From contig JAEEQB010000023.1 of assembly GCA_016285075.1 (NCBI GenBank), positions 1-64,000 of the forward strand: a stretch of 64,000 nucleotides of DNA, read 5' to 3'. The position numbers and the translations under genes are program-made. The notes under the pieces are model-generated. The model was not told the DNA's origin, did no database searches, and saw nothing but the letters and a program-made list of their open reading frames with translations. Positions 51,429-59,568 of this stretch are shown here, piece by piece; positions within the stretch are counted from its first letter, which is position 1; each line of letters begins with the position of its first letter. The stretch comes from Prevotella sp. Lineage in GTDB: Bacteria; Bacteroidota; Bacteroidia; Bacteroidales; Bacteroidaceae.

Positions 51429-51626
51429 ATGGAAAATAGAATCAAAGTAGTTCTCGCGGATAAGAAGAGAACAAACAAGTGGCTATCCGAGCAGTTGGAG
51501 TGTGCACCGACTACCGTGAGTAAATGGTGTACCAATGCCAGCCAGCCACCTATGGAGACATTCGTCAAGATTGCAGAACTCCTCGATGTCGATATAAACG
51601 AATTGTTGAGGATAGAAAAGAAGTAA
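51429..51626 (+). CDS. Small Xre/Cro-type HTH regulator (paralogue of the gene at 54718)
   Basis: A 65-residue protein that is essentially one Cro/CI helix-turn-helix: 'NRIKVVLADKKRTNKWLSEQ', then 'TTVSKWCTNASQPPMETFVK' and 'IAELLDVDINELLRI'. By eye about 35 of 62 positions are identical to the regulator at 54718 that heads the methyltransferase operon. What follows here is not an operon but iterons and pseudogenes, so this copy may be left from a second, lost system. Confidence 0.85.
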   Translation: MENRIKVVLADKKRTNKWLSEQLECAPTTVSKWCTNASQPPMETFVKIAELLDVDINELLRIEKK

Positions 51627-51755
51627 CTGTCTTAGAAGCTACGTTTTAACTTATAACAATCATCCCCGGCAGAGATACAGAACCATAGCAAAGGAGTAGC
51701 GTAGGCCGAGGATAGAGGTGGCTGAGAGCAGAACGAAATAAATGTTTAGTCCTTC

Positions 51756-51888
51756 AGCAAGTTACCAGCAAGTTACCGGCAAGTTAAACTTATTTATAAT
51801 TATTGCTGATTATCAGCATGTTAGCAAGACGTGGTTCTATTATTTTGTTCGTCTCAGCAAGTTACCAGCAAATTACCAGCAAATTAAA
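51756..51888. repeat. Two clusters of 11-bp iterons exactly 100 bp apart
   Basis: AGCAAGTTACC-type units stand three in a row at 51756-51788 and again at 51856-51888 (the later units are AGCAAATTACC and AGCAAATTAAA). Eleven-bp spacing places all units on one face of the helix. The clusters start exactly 100 bases apart, although the DNA between them is not repeated. The second cluster abuts the stop codon of the AlbA-type fragment. They are candidate binding sites for a regulator or replication protein. Confidence 0.7.
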
Positions 51889-52056
51889 CTAGGCCCATAT
51901 CGGTATATACCTCATGTAACGCTTTGCCGTTTCTGAATCCAATGCTGTAATCCTTCCCTGAGATACTGCCTCCTTTATCAATCGTGATATACTTCCAGCG
52001 GATGTTTCACCCACATTGAACCTATCTCTCAGCGACTTGTTTGTCAAGGCATCACC
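51889..52056 (-). pseudogene. C-terminal fragment of an AlbA_2-type protein gene
   Basis: The minus strand reads 'LTNKSLRDRFNVGETSAGSI', 'SRLIKEAVSQGRITALDSET' and 'AKRYMRYIPIWA' and then stops. This is the usual end (winged helix, then YMKYIPYWA-like) of AlbA_2/RecG-like proteins. The preceding in-frame stop at 52057-52059 separates it from an unrelated HTH frame. Confidence 0.7.
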
Positions 52057-52280
52057 TTATATATATATTAGGCAGGCATGAAGATAGCATGACCAGAGTT
52101 TATCCATTTTCTCCAGATCCTTACGGTTTATCCTTGTGAGTCTGGCCCCAATGTTGATACTTGGTATCTTACCCCGGCGAACCATCAGATACAGCGTATC
52201 ACGTTCAACACCATAGATGGCTACAGCTTCCCTAATGGAGATTTACACTTCCTTTTGATTTCTAATCCTAACTTTGGCAT
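52057..52280 (-). pseudogene. Degenerate excisionase-type HTH gene
   Basis: The minus strand encodes 'ISIREAVAIYGVERDTLYLM' and 'VRRGKIPSINIGARLTRINRK', a MerR/excisionase-like helix-turn-helix. The upstream start (MPKLGLEIKRK, ATG at 52280) is in another frame and an in-frame stop lies at 52243-52245, so the gene is broken. The end runs into a TATATATA stretch with a stop at 52057. It points to former mobile DNA. Confidence 0.65.
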
Positions 52281-52675
52281 CTTTTTGTTACTTTTTTAGT
52301 TAATATGAGTATGCATCCTAAATGTTATACTTGCATTTTGTCAGTAAACCATCCTGTACCTCATCTACTTTTAAGTAGGAATAAGTATGGGGATAAGTCG
52401 TAATTAGTCGAACTTTGTCGACATTTTTGTCGTGCTACACACATGTAACAAAAAAGCCGTAAAAAAAGGGGGAATAAGCACATAGAAAACATGAGCCCAT
52501 AAAAAGCAAATGGCGTGTAACTCTTTGAGCTACACGCCATTTGATAGTGTTTTGTTATGTCTTTACTTATGCGTCTCATTTGACCTCCTCGAAGCTAACA
52601 TGTACTGATAATCAGTAAGTCTTGGTACAAATTTGGAACACCATAAGCATCTTGGATGTTGTCCCTCAATAACTA
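52281..52675. other. Intergenic region with one strong hairpin
   Basis: No supported gene. It holds the 12-bp stem hairpin at 52508-52542 and a CTGATAATCAG palindrome near 52605, just before a TACAAATTTGGAACA segment. Sequences like these are often found next to integrase or attachment sites, but no integrase is present here. Confidence 0.35.
52508..52542. terminator. Perfect 12-bp hairpin, probable terminator
   Basis: AAATGGCGTGTA (52508-52519) pairs exactly with TACACGCCATTT (52531-52542) around an 11-base loop. A TGTTTTG stretch follows on the + strand. It lies downstream of the DUF4143 ATPase gene (minus strand), which it may terminate. Confidence 0.55.
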
Positions 52676-53929
52676 TTATAAATCCAGACTGTTCTCTTTG
52701 AGTAAGAAGTCGAAAAGACCGATTGTGAGTATTCCCTCCTCGTTTCGACGAGGCATAATGTGGTCTTTCACAATGATCACCTTCTTGAAAGAATCATTGA
52801 TGTTTGTAAATGGGCGAGATTCCTGTATCTCTTTCTCCCTGTCTGGGATGGACAAGGCTGACTGCACATAATATTTCTTACTTCCGAGGCTGGCAATAAA
52901 GTCCACTTCAAGTTGGATACGAACCCACTTGCCATTCTTGTCCTGCTTCTTAATCTCCACCATTCCAACGTCTACGCTATAGCCGCGTGTGATCAGTTCG
53001 TTGTAAATGATGTTCTCCATGATGTGCGTTTCCTCTTGTTGGCGCATATCTAAGATGGCATTTCTCAGACCTATATCAGAGAAATAGTATTTGGATAGCG
53101 TGTTGATGTATTTCTTACCTTTTATATCGTAACGTATAGCTCTGTTCAGCAGGAACGATTCGGACAGGAAGGTGAGGTAATTAGAAATGGTCTGACTGCC
53201 AATACTCACATTCTTAACGCTCTTGAAAGTATTCGATAATTTTGTAGGATTGCATGGAGCACCTATAGATGATGCCAAAATAAGCACCAACTCACGCAGT
53301 TCATTGTCATTCTTGATTTTATGCCTCTCAATAATGTCTGCGAGATATACAGTTTCAAACAAGTCCTTCAGATAGTTTATCTTTTTTTCTTCGGTCTCAA
53401 AAGATTGGATGAGCGGCAGACCACCATAGGTGTAATATTCACGCCATGCATCTAATTTGTCACCGCCTTTGGCAGAATAAAACTCTGCGAATGAGAGTGG
53501 ATTTATATGGATGGTCTCTCCTCGACCACGAAACTCCGTTGGAATATCTGATGACAGGAAGTGAGAGTTGCTGCCTGTTACGTAAGTGTCGGCATTATCA
53601 ATATGCCGGAAACTATTCAGTACATCAACAAATTCATCCATCAACTGAACTTCGTCTATAATGATGTAGTATAGCTCCTTGTCCTTGATTTTGTCATGAA
53701 CATAATGGAGCATCGTGTCTGGATTTCTCAGTTCTTTGTTCATGCGGTCTTCAAGGTCAATGCGGATGATGTGGTCATCAGCCACCCCATTATCTAATAA
53801 GTAGTGATAGAACAAGACGTTCAGCAGATACGACTTGCCACATCTACGAATTCCTGTTACCACTTTGATAAAGCCATTTTGACGGCTTTCAATTAATTGT
53901 TTTAGATATCGATCTCTGTTAATCTCCAT
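52676..53929 (-). CDS. DUF4143-type AAA ATPase
   Basis: A 417-residue protein of a family widespread in Bacteroidales accessory regions. AAA core: Walker A VTGIRRCGKSYLLNVL near 24, Walker B 'LYYIIIDEVQLMDEFVDVL' near 90, sensor 'DTYVTGSNSHFLSSDI' near 117. The DUF4143 C-terminal part shows 'RHKIKNDNELRELVLILASS' and 'NYLTFLSESFLLNRAIRYD', then a nuclease-like end ('LEVDFIASLGSKKYYVQSAL', with Glu/Asp and Gln-Ser-Ala at a PD-(D/E)XK-like place). Its function is unknown. The gene has a good promoter overlain by palindromes, suggesting autoregulation or repression. Confidence 0.88.
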   Translation of the reverse strand: MEINRDRYLKQLIESRQNGFIKVVTGIRRCGKSYLLNVLFYHYLLDNGVADDHIIRIDLEDRMNKELRNPDTMLHYVHDKIKDKELYYIIIDEVQLMDEFVDVLNSFRHIDNADTYVTGSNSHFLSSDIPTEFRGRGETIHINPLSFAEFYSAKGGDKLDAWREYYTYGGLPLIQSFETEEKKINYLKDLFETVYLADIIERHKIKNDNELRELVLILASSIGAPCNPTKLSNTFKSVKNVSIGSQTISNYLTFLSESFLLNRAIRYDIKGKKYINTLSKYYFSDIGLRNAILDMRQQEETHIMENIIYNELITRGYSVDVGMVEIKKQDKNGKWVRIQLEVDFIASLGSKKYYVQSALSIPDREKEIQESRPFTNINDSFKKVIIVKDHIMPRRNEEGILTIGLFDFLLKENSLDL

Positions 53930-53944
53930 ACCTATGTTAAATTT

Positions 53945-54055
53945 TTGCCAATCTTGGCAACTTTTTTCGGTGCAAAGGTAATGATTTAAATCCTATTGCA
54001 CAAGGTTTACATTAAAAATCTGCCAATTATGGCATTTTTTTAATAAGCCAACACG
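53945..54055. promoter_or_regulatory. Promoter with three GCCA/TGGC palindromes
   Basis: Minus-strand promoter: CTTG (54001-54004), 20 bases, TACCTTTG (53973-53980). Downstream of it lies the perfect palindrome TTGCCAATCTTGGCAA (53945-53960). Upstream lie TGCCAATTATGGCA (54021-54034) and a third, wider pair (AAGCCA and TGGCTT, about 54046-54066). The three sites bracket the promoter as repressor operators would. Confidence 0.65.
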
Positions 54056-54134
54056 AATTTTGGCTTGCTATCACATATGTAAGATTAAGCTATAAGTCAA
54101 AAGAATTGAGTTACAGCTCAATTTTGCCATGCAC

Positions 54135-54411
54135 CTAATCCTTTATAACCCATATACCTTCTTTTTCGACCACCTTCACGAGAAAGAATACTCATCTTCT
54201 TTATTTAAGCCAAATCACCTTCTATTGTTCTATCTGTCATTTTAACCTTTTCCGACATCTTTTCCGACATTGCATTTGCAAAAAGTGCGAATTCTCAGCA
54301 ATAAAAATCCAATATAATCCTCTGACGTTCTGACATTTCTTTTACGACACCTTTTACGACATCTTTTACGACATCTTTTGGGGCATTTATCTTTTTAAGA
54401 GTGTATTACTC
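54135..54411 (-). pseudogene. C-terminal remnant of a Fic/AlbA_2-type protein gene
   Basis: The minus strand reads 'NAPKDVVKDVVKDVVKGVVK', 'EMSERQRIILDF', then a stop, 'MSEKMSEKVKMTDRTIEGDL', another stop, and 'MSILSREGGRK'. After one extra A it reads EGIWVIKD and stops. This is the standard winged-helix tail of Fic and AlbA_2 proteins with its repeated Lys-Asp-Val linker, interrupted by stops and a frameshift. In DNA it appears as repeats of TTTTACGACATC. Confidence 0.7.
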
Positions 54412-54656
54412 ATATTACTGGTATTACTTATATTGATAAAATCTGAGCTAAAAGTCTAAAAAATCATGAATTATAGCCCAGCATTTGCCACTCATCTACC
54501 ATAAGTGTATAAAGAGATAATTGAGAACCTTTGTGCTTGACCGAGTTCACGCCACATTTGTAAACGAATATGGTATCGAAACGGCACTCCCTTTCGGACG
54601 AAAGTCACTGCATTTACGTAAAAAGTGCTAAAAAGTAGAATGATTTCTACATAATG
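54412..54656. other. Intergenic, nothing recognised
   Basis: AT-rich DNA between the Fic-type remnant and the promoter of the methyltransferase operon. No coding frame or repeat that I can support. Confidence 0.35.
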
Positions 54657-54688
54657 TTGGGATGTTTAACAAATTATGTTTATCTTTG
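54657..54688 (+). promoter_or_regulatory. Promoter of the methyltransferase-helicase-ATPase operon
   Basis: TTGG at 54657-54660, 20 bases, TATCTTTG at 54681-54688. The start near 54694 leaves a leader of about 24 bases to the ATG at 54718. It is the only good promoter I see before 61.9 kb. Confidence 0.65.
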
Positions 54689-54717
54689 CGCATGAAAAGC
54701 AGTTAATAACAATATAG

Positions 54718-54933
54718 ATGATGAAGAAAGATTGTCAAAACAGAATCAGAGTGGTGTTGGCTGACAAGCAAATCACTAATCGATGGCTTGCTGAGCAGAT
54801 GGGAGTGACCGACATGACTGTCTCTCGATGGAAGACGAACAAGATACAACCATCTATGGCGCAATTTGTGGAGATTGCCCGTTTGCTTCAGGTTGACATA
54901 AAGGATTTGCTGGAAGTGAAGTTTGACAGATGA
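54718..54933 (+). CDS. Xre-type HTH regulator heading the defence operon
   Basis: A 71-residue Cro/CI-type protein: 'NRIRVVLADKQITNRWLAEQ', recognition helix region 'DMTVSRWKTNKIQPSMAQFV', then 'IARLLQVDIKDLLEVKF'. Small regulators of this kind (C proteins) time the expression of restriction-modification genes. It overlaps the first methyltransferase frame by 11 bases if that gene starts at 54923. A close paralogue lies at 51429. A start one codon later (54721) is equally possible. Confidence 0.88.
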   Translation: MMKKDCQNRIRVVLADKQITNRWLAEQMGVTDMTVSRWKTNKIQPSMAQFVEIARLLQVDIKDLLEVKFDR

Positions 54934-55927
54934 TCATATTCTTGCCCCCAAAGGGTGCTTGAATTCTATATCAAATAAAATCGACTCGGTTACAACAGGT
55001 CAAGTAAAAAAAATAAACAAAGAATTAATGGCAGACATAAATACAACAGATGACATACAATATGATAAGATTTACTATGGCAATTGTGAAGAGGTAATGA
55101 GGGGATTTCCCGACAAGAGCATAGATCTTATCGTGACTTCTCCTCCCTACGCTAATCAAAGGTCATATGGCGAAGAAGTTAATATTTCCACGCCTAGCAA
55201 CTATGTAGATTGGTTCAAACCTATGGCCAAGCAGATAAGAAGGGTTCTTAAAGACACGGGTAGCTTCGTTCTCAACATTAATGACAAGGTTGTTGATGGT
55301 GAACAATCTTTATATGTGTTCAAACTCGTCATCTATTTGTGTGAGGAATTGGGATTCAGGTTTGTTCGTGATTATATTTGGTATAACCCGGCAACAGCTC
55401 CTAATATTTATTCAACAGGCAAATATGGGCGTACAAAGAAGTCTCACGAATATTGCTTTTGGTTTAGTGTGGGAGAAGAGTGGACTTTCAACCTTGACCC
55501 AATAAGGAGACCTTACGGGCATGACATGCTGAAATATCTTGAAGGAAAAGGAAAGGGAAACCGCAGAACAAACACAAGACCAAGTACACACAATTTCAAT
55601 TGTGAAAAGGTTTGGAATGATAATGGTGGTTCTGATCCTGGAAGTGTTATAGAATTAGCAAATACAAACAGCAATGATACATTCTTCAAGCAGTGCAGGG
55701 AATTGGGGATAACTCATCCAGCACGTTTCCCCATAAAATTGGCCGAATTCTTTATCAAAGCTGGTTCTAACGAAGGTGATGTCGTATTAGACCCTTTTTC
55801 AGGATCGGGTACTACTTGTGTGGCCGCCGATGGGTTAGGGAGACACTGGATAGGGATTGATGCAAATAAAGACTATTGCCAATTATCTCGTTTAAGAATC
55901 GAGGCAGAGAGGAAAGACAGAGAATAA
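54923..55927 (+). CDS. DNA methyltransferase 1, beta class (N4-cytosine or N6-adenine)
   Basis: A 334-residue enzyme that methylates an exocyclic amino group in DNA. The order of motifs is beta class: catalytic motif IV TSPPY (72-76) comes before the SAM-binding motif I, DPFSGSGTT (290-298), followed by 'GRHWIGIDANKDYCQLSRLR'. The middle contains the target-recognition part. TSPPY favours N4-cytosine methylation, but this is only a tendency. The first 35 residues from ATG 54923 are poor; a start at 55028 (MADINTTDD) is plausible. It is followed after one base by a second methyltransferase. Confidence 0.92.
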   Translation: MTDDHILAPKGCLNSISNKIDSVTTGQVKKINKELMADINTTDDIQYDKIYYGNCEEVMRGFPDKSIDLIVTSPPYANQRSYGEEVNISTPSNYVDWFKPMAKQIRRVLKDTGSFVLNINDKVVDGEQSLYVFKLVIYLCEELGFRFVRDYIWYNPATAPNIYSTGKYGRTKKSHEYCFWFSVGEEWTFNLDPIRRPYGHDMLKYLEGKGKGNRRTNTRPSTHNFNCEKVWNDNGGSDPGSVIELANTNSNDTFFKQCRELGITHPARFPIKLAEFFIKAGSNEGDVVLDPFSGSGTTCVAADGLGRHWIGIDANKDYCQLSRLRIEAERKDRE

Positions 55928-55928
55928 T

Positions 55929-56774
55929 ATGAGAAAGAATCTTCCATATAGCTTACGACACATGGATGGTGCCAAAGGTCTGATGAGTCTCCCTGACAAG
56001 TCAGTGAAGCTTATCTACGGCTCACCCCCGTACCCCAATGCAACTCGCAACTATGGGACGTGGAACTCTTCAGAATACATCGAGAAAATATCACCATTCA
56101 TTAACGCTGCCAGGAAGAAGCTTCGCGATGATGGTTTTTTGGTTATTAACGTTAAAGCAAACAGGGAGAAGCCGTCAGACGGGACGAACTCTCGCAGGTC
56201 GCTTGTAATAGAGAAATTAGCGGTAATGCTCGAAGAGAAGTGGCATCTGTACTGTGTTGACATCGAAATCTGGATAAAGGACAATCCTGTTCCGACAGGA
56301 CTTCGAGTTGCTTGCCAGGATGCATATGAGCAGAACCTTTGGTTCGCCGTTAGCCCAAACTGGACTATAAACATTGATGACATCAGAAGGGAGTATGAGC
56401 AAACATCATTAAAACATTATGCCAATAACGAGTATCATCCAAGACAAAACGGTGTTGGTTATGTCAAGAAGAGCAAGAAAATAGACCCAAATCCGATGGG
56501 AGCATTGCCGCTGAATGTAATAAAAGGAGCGGTTTCGGCGAAAATAGGCAAACATCAAGCCGTCCAACCGAACTACCTCCCTAATAAGTATATTAAGGCT
56601 ACCACTCAGGAAGGAGATTTGGTTGTTGATCCTTGGATGGGTACTGGTACGACTGGTGTAGAATGTATGCGACTGGGACGCAGATTCATCGGCTTCGACA
56701 TTATGTCAGAATATGTTGCACAAGCAAGAGAGAATATAAAAAGAGCTTACAAAGAAAAAGATGAAAATGGTTAA
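55929..56774 (+). CDS. DNA methyltransferase 2, beta class
   Basis: A 281-residue DNA methyltransferase distinct from its neighbour. Motif IV is GSPPYP (31-36), motif I DPWMGTGTTGVECM (from 234), with 'GRRFIGFDIMSEYVAQAREN' after it. A long central region differs from methyltransferase 1, so it probably recognises another sequence or the other strand of an asymmetric site. It begins one base after the first methyltransferase gene and overlaps the next gene by 14 bases: strong translational coupling. No specificity (HsdS-type) subunit is present in the operon. Confidence 0.92.
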   Translation: MRKNLPYSLRHMDGAKGLMSLPDKSVKLIYGSPPYPNATRNYGTWNSSEYIEKISPFINAARKKLRDDGFLVINVKANREKPSDGTNSRRSLVIEKLAVMLEEKWHLYCVDIEIWIKDNPVPTGLRVACQDAYEQNLWFAVSPNWTINIDDIRREYEQTSLKHYANNEYHPRQNGVGYVKKSKKIDPNPMGALPLNVIKGAVSAKIGKHQAVQPNYLPNKYIKATTQEGDLVVDPWMGTGTTGVECMRLGRRFIGFDIMSEYVAQARENIKRAYKEKDENG

Positions 56775-57264
56775 TGTTGCTGCACGAAAAACAAAGCTGT
56801 ACGAAAAGATGATAAGGTCTTTAGGCGATGCTTTGTGGACTTGCTCAGACATGAGCAAGAGACCGCTTGTGCTGCAACTAATCAAACCATATAAAATTGA
56901 GGTAACTGTTTACTTGTTCCTCGGAACAAACCCTCCTGGAGGCAGGCGTGATGGAGAATATAAGATAACGCTCACTTCCCCCGGACAGCAACGACGGACA
57001 CGAGGAAATTTTGAGAGCGGTTCTGGAATACCTCTCATATTAGCATATATAGAGGATTATGATGTCTATGTATTCTTCAACAACCGCTTTCACACTAATT
57101 TTGGATACAACACTAACGTACAATTCAAACAGGAACTCGTCTTCAATGCTGTTCGTGATGGTGTGTCAAGAATGACAAAAGAAAATGGTGAAACCATTAT
57201 TGGTGCGAGAGGGAGAAATATTGTTGACGGCTTTAAAGAATGGTTCAAGGTCCTATGCAGCTAA
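56761..57264 (+). CDS. Unrecognised 167-residue protein of the defence operon
   Basis: I do not recognise this family. The protein is probably an alpha/beta domain: 'PYKIEVTVYLFLGTNPPGG', a charged loop 'RRDGEYKITLTSPGQ', then 'GSGIPLILAYIEDYDVYVFF' and 'NRFHTNFGYNTNVQFKQELV'. The strand 'GEYKITL' with Glu-X-Lys, an Asp-rich next strand and the general size would suit a PD-(D/E)XK nuclease or a modified-DNA-binding domain. That is a guess. The start overlaps methyltransferase 2 and the end overlaps the helicase gene, so it is an integral member of the operon. Confidence 0.8.
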   Translation: MKMVNVAARKTKLYEKMIRSLGDALWTCSDMSKRPLVLQLIKPYKIEVTVYLFLGTNPPGGRRDGEYKITLTSPGQQRRTRGNFESGSGIPLILAYIEDYDVYVFFNNRFHTNFGYNTNVQFKQELVFNAVRDGVSRMTKENGETIIGARGRNIVDGFKEWFKVLCS

Positions 57265-59369
57265 ACGAATTGGTTATAAAATCCTCATATAGGAAAATCT
57301 CCGACGACATTGCCGAAGATTTTTACATTCCTTGCATGAAGGCCTCTTCACGCTACGATCGTATCTCCGGCTATTTCGGGAGCACTATATACATCGTGGC
57401 ATGGAAGGGGTTGAAGTCGTTTGTCTGTAATAATCACGGAGTGATGCGAATCATCTGTTCACCCTATTTGTCACCAGAAGATTATGATGCTATCCGACGA
57501 GGGACAATTGCCAAAGAGGACCCAACTTTGGCCAACATCTTATTCAGTGAGACGAAGGCCATGTTTGCGAAAGAAACGTTATCCAACCCAGAAAAGGTTT
57601 TAGCCAGCCTCATCTGCAATGGCAATCTTGAAATAAAAATTGCCGTTGGTAGCGACTCTAACCGATTATTTCACGACAAAGTTGGCGTTTTCCATGATAA
57701 TGCAGGCAACTCCATAGCTTTCAGGGGAACTATAAACGAGACGTTCAAAGGTCTTTCCAACGATGGTAATTTTGAATCTCTCGATGCGTTTACGAGTTGG
57801 GAGGAAGGAAAAGACCGGTCACGTTTGTGTGACATTGAAAATGATTTTGAATTGTTGTGGCATAACAAGATTGAGAGCATAAGGGTCTATAGTGTTCCCG
57901 AATCAATAAAAGAGGAGATCAGAAAGCATTACAAACAAGAGTCGCATCATTGGCTTGAACTTATTGACCAGATAGAAGTGACAATTGATAAGTCCACTCA
58001 ATGGTCAGCAGACAAGGATAAAGGTGGACGCAAACCTAGAAAGCACCAGCTTGATGCTTTGGAAAAATGGGTCTCTAACGGGAAAAGAGGCATCTTTGAG
58101 CATGCCACAGGAAGTGGGAAAACTTTTACTGCCATGTGTGCAATTAGGAAAGAACTTGAAGAGGGCAATCCTGTAATAGTGCTTGTTCCCTCCATCGGGT
58201 TACTTGAACAATGGCGTGACGAGTTGAAAGCAACACTAAAGGGGATGGATATTCAATATCTCCTCTGTGGCAGCAATTATTCCAACTGGAAGCATGGTAC
58301 AAATCTCAATAGTTGGACTAAAACTGGATTGCCACAAAAAAGAGTGACTATTGCTGTCATGGATACCGCTTGTAACGGAGAATTCCTTTCAAAAGTTGCA
58401 TGGTCTGACAAATTATTTGTAGTTGCTGATGAAGTTCATCGTATGGGTAGCCCCAGCAGAAGACAGTTTATGACTACAGCCGTATGCGGCGCCCGTTTAG
58501 GCCTTTCAGCAACACCAAAAAGATTTGGGGATTCTATTGGAACACAGGCTATCATTACTTTCTTCGGGGAAATCATCCAGCCCCCATATACCTTGAAGAA
58601 TGCCATTGATGATGGAGTTTTGACCCGATATTTCTATCACCCCCGTGAGGTTAACTTGACAGAGACCGAGCAGCAGGAATGGGATGAAATCACGAAGCAA
58701 ATAAAAATACAATACATCCGCATGTCAGCAAATGAACGCGAAAACTCCATGTCGAACACCCGCTTCAAGATGCTTCTTCTTAGAAGAGCACGCATTATGA
58801 AGCAAGCAACTAATAAAATACAAATAGCCAAAGACATCATAGCCAATCATTATGAAAACGGCCAGAGATGGATTGTCTATTGTGAAGACAAGACACAGCT
58901 TGACCAAGTGGCATTGGCCATTCAGTCGGCTGGTGTTTCGAATGTAATCCGTTATTATTCCGATATGCCTGGCGACAGGATCAAAGCCCTTGAATATTTC
59001 GACTCGATCGGAGGTATCGTTGTGTCTATCAAGTGTTTGGATGAGGGTATTGATATCCCCTCAACGACACATGCTTTGATATTGGCCTCATCAAAAAATC
59101 CACGTGAGTTTATTCAGAGACGAGGGCGCATCCTGCGACGGCACTACGGTAAGAACTATGCGTCACTTTACGATACTATAGTTGTGCCAGAGAATATCAA
59201 TTCAAATATTGCCCATGACACGATAGTTGAAGGCGAACTAGCAAGAGCCATTCAGTTTGGCGATTGGGCAGAAAACAAGACTGGAACGGCCATTCTTAAA
59301 ATGATTGCTCAAGAAAACGACATAAATTATAATTCACTCGTAGAAGAAGGAGGCGAATATGATGAATAA
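57255..59369 (+). CDS. PLD-nuclease/SF2-helicase fusion of the defence operon
   Basis: About 704 residues from the start MQLNELVIKSSYRK. The N-terminal 230 residues are phospholipase-D-like with one His-X-Lys motif ('SNRLFHDKVGVFHD', near 139) followed by 'IAFRGTINETFKGLSNDGNF'. A dimer or a second degenerate motif would be needed for a full active site. A superfamily 2 helicase follows: Walker A HATGSGKTFTAM near 284, DEVH near 392, 'LGLSATPKRFGD' near 415, the second domain with 'VVSIKCLDEGIDIPSTTHAL' and Arg finger 'FIQRRGRILRR' near 620. This is a restriction-like translocating nuclease module. An ATG at 57240 would overlap the previous gene further. Confidence 0.92.
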   Translation: MQLNELVIKSSYRKISDDIAEDFYIPCMKASSRYDRISGYFGSTIYIVAWKGLKSFVCNNHGVMRIICSPYLSPEDYDAIRRGTIAKEDPTLANILFSETKAMFAKETLSNPEKVLASLICNGNLEIKIAVGSDSNRLFHDKVGVFHDNAGNSIAFRGTINETFKGLSNDGNFESLDAFTSWEEGKDRSRLCDIENDFELLWHNKIESIRVYSVPESIKEEIRKHYKQESHHWLELIDQIEVTIDKSTQWSADKDKGGRKPRKHQLDALEKWVSNGKRGIFEHATGSGKTFTAMCAIRKELEEGNPVIVLVPSIGLLEQWRDELKATLKGMDIQYLLCGSNYSNWKHGTNLNSWTKTGLPQKRVTIAVMDTACNGEFLSKVAWSDKLFVVADEVHRMGSPSRRQFMTTAVCGARLGLSATPKRFGDSIGTQAIITFFGEIIQPPYTLKNAIDDGVLTRYFYHPREVNLTETEQQEWDEITKQIKIQYIRMSANERENSMSNTRFKMLLLRRARIMKQATNKIQIAKDIIANHYENGQRWIVYCEDKTQLDQVALAIQSAGVSNVIRYYSDMPGDRIKALEYFDSIGGIVVSIKCLDEGIDIPSTTHALILASSKNPREFIQRRGRILRRHYGKNYASLYDTIVVPENINSNIAHDTIVEGELARAIQFGDWAENKTGTAILKMIAQENDINYNSLVEEGGEYDE

Positions 59370-59568
59370 TAACAACAAAATTGACGAGATTAAGAAAGTG
59401 CTGGAACGAATAAGAGCCGAGAAATACTCAGCTGTTCCTGCCAGCATCGTTGAGAAAATCGTAGATGTTCAGGTGAACCACAATGAGGACTCTGAACATA
59501 CAGAAGCTTATAATGAGATTAAAAGTATAGTCAACAACCACCTAAGCAAGATAGACGAAGATGCTTAA
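59359..59568 (+). CDS. Small helical protein of the defence operon
   Basis: A 69-residue acidic protein, mainly helices ('NKIDEIKKVLERIRAEKYSA', 'EAYNEIKSIVNNHLSKIDED'). Its start overlaps the helicase gene by 11 bases and its end overlaps the ATPase gene by eight bases. Being tied at both ends, it is most likely a real subunit or adaptor between the helicase and the ATPase. No family recognised. Confidence 0.75.
   Translation: MMNNNNKIDEIKKVLERIRAEKYSAVPASIVEKIVDVQVNHNEDSEHTEAYNEIKSIVNNHLSKIDEDA

Noticed and set aside
52361-52579. 72-residue Cys/Phe-rich minus-strand frame
   Set aside because: It reads through the 12-bp hairpin, which is better explained as a terminator; no homology that I can see.
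52560-52650. Integrase attachment site
   Set aside because: The palindrome CTGATAATCAG and nearby motif look suggestive, but there is no integrase gene or second copy to form a pair in the window.
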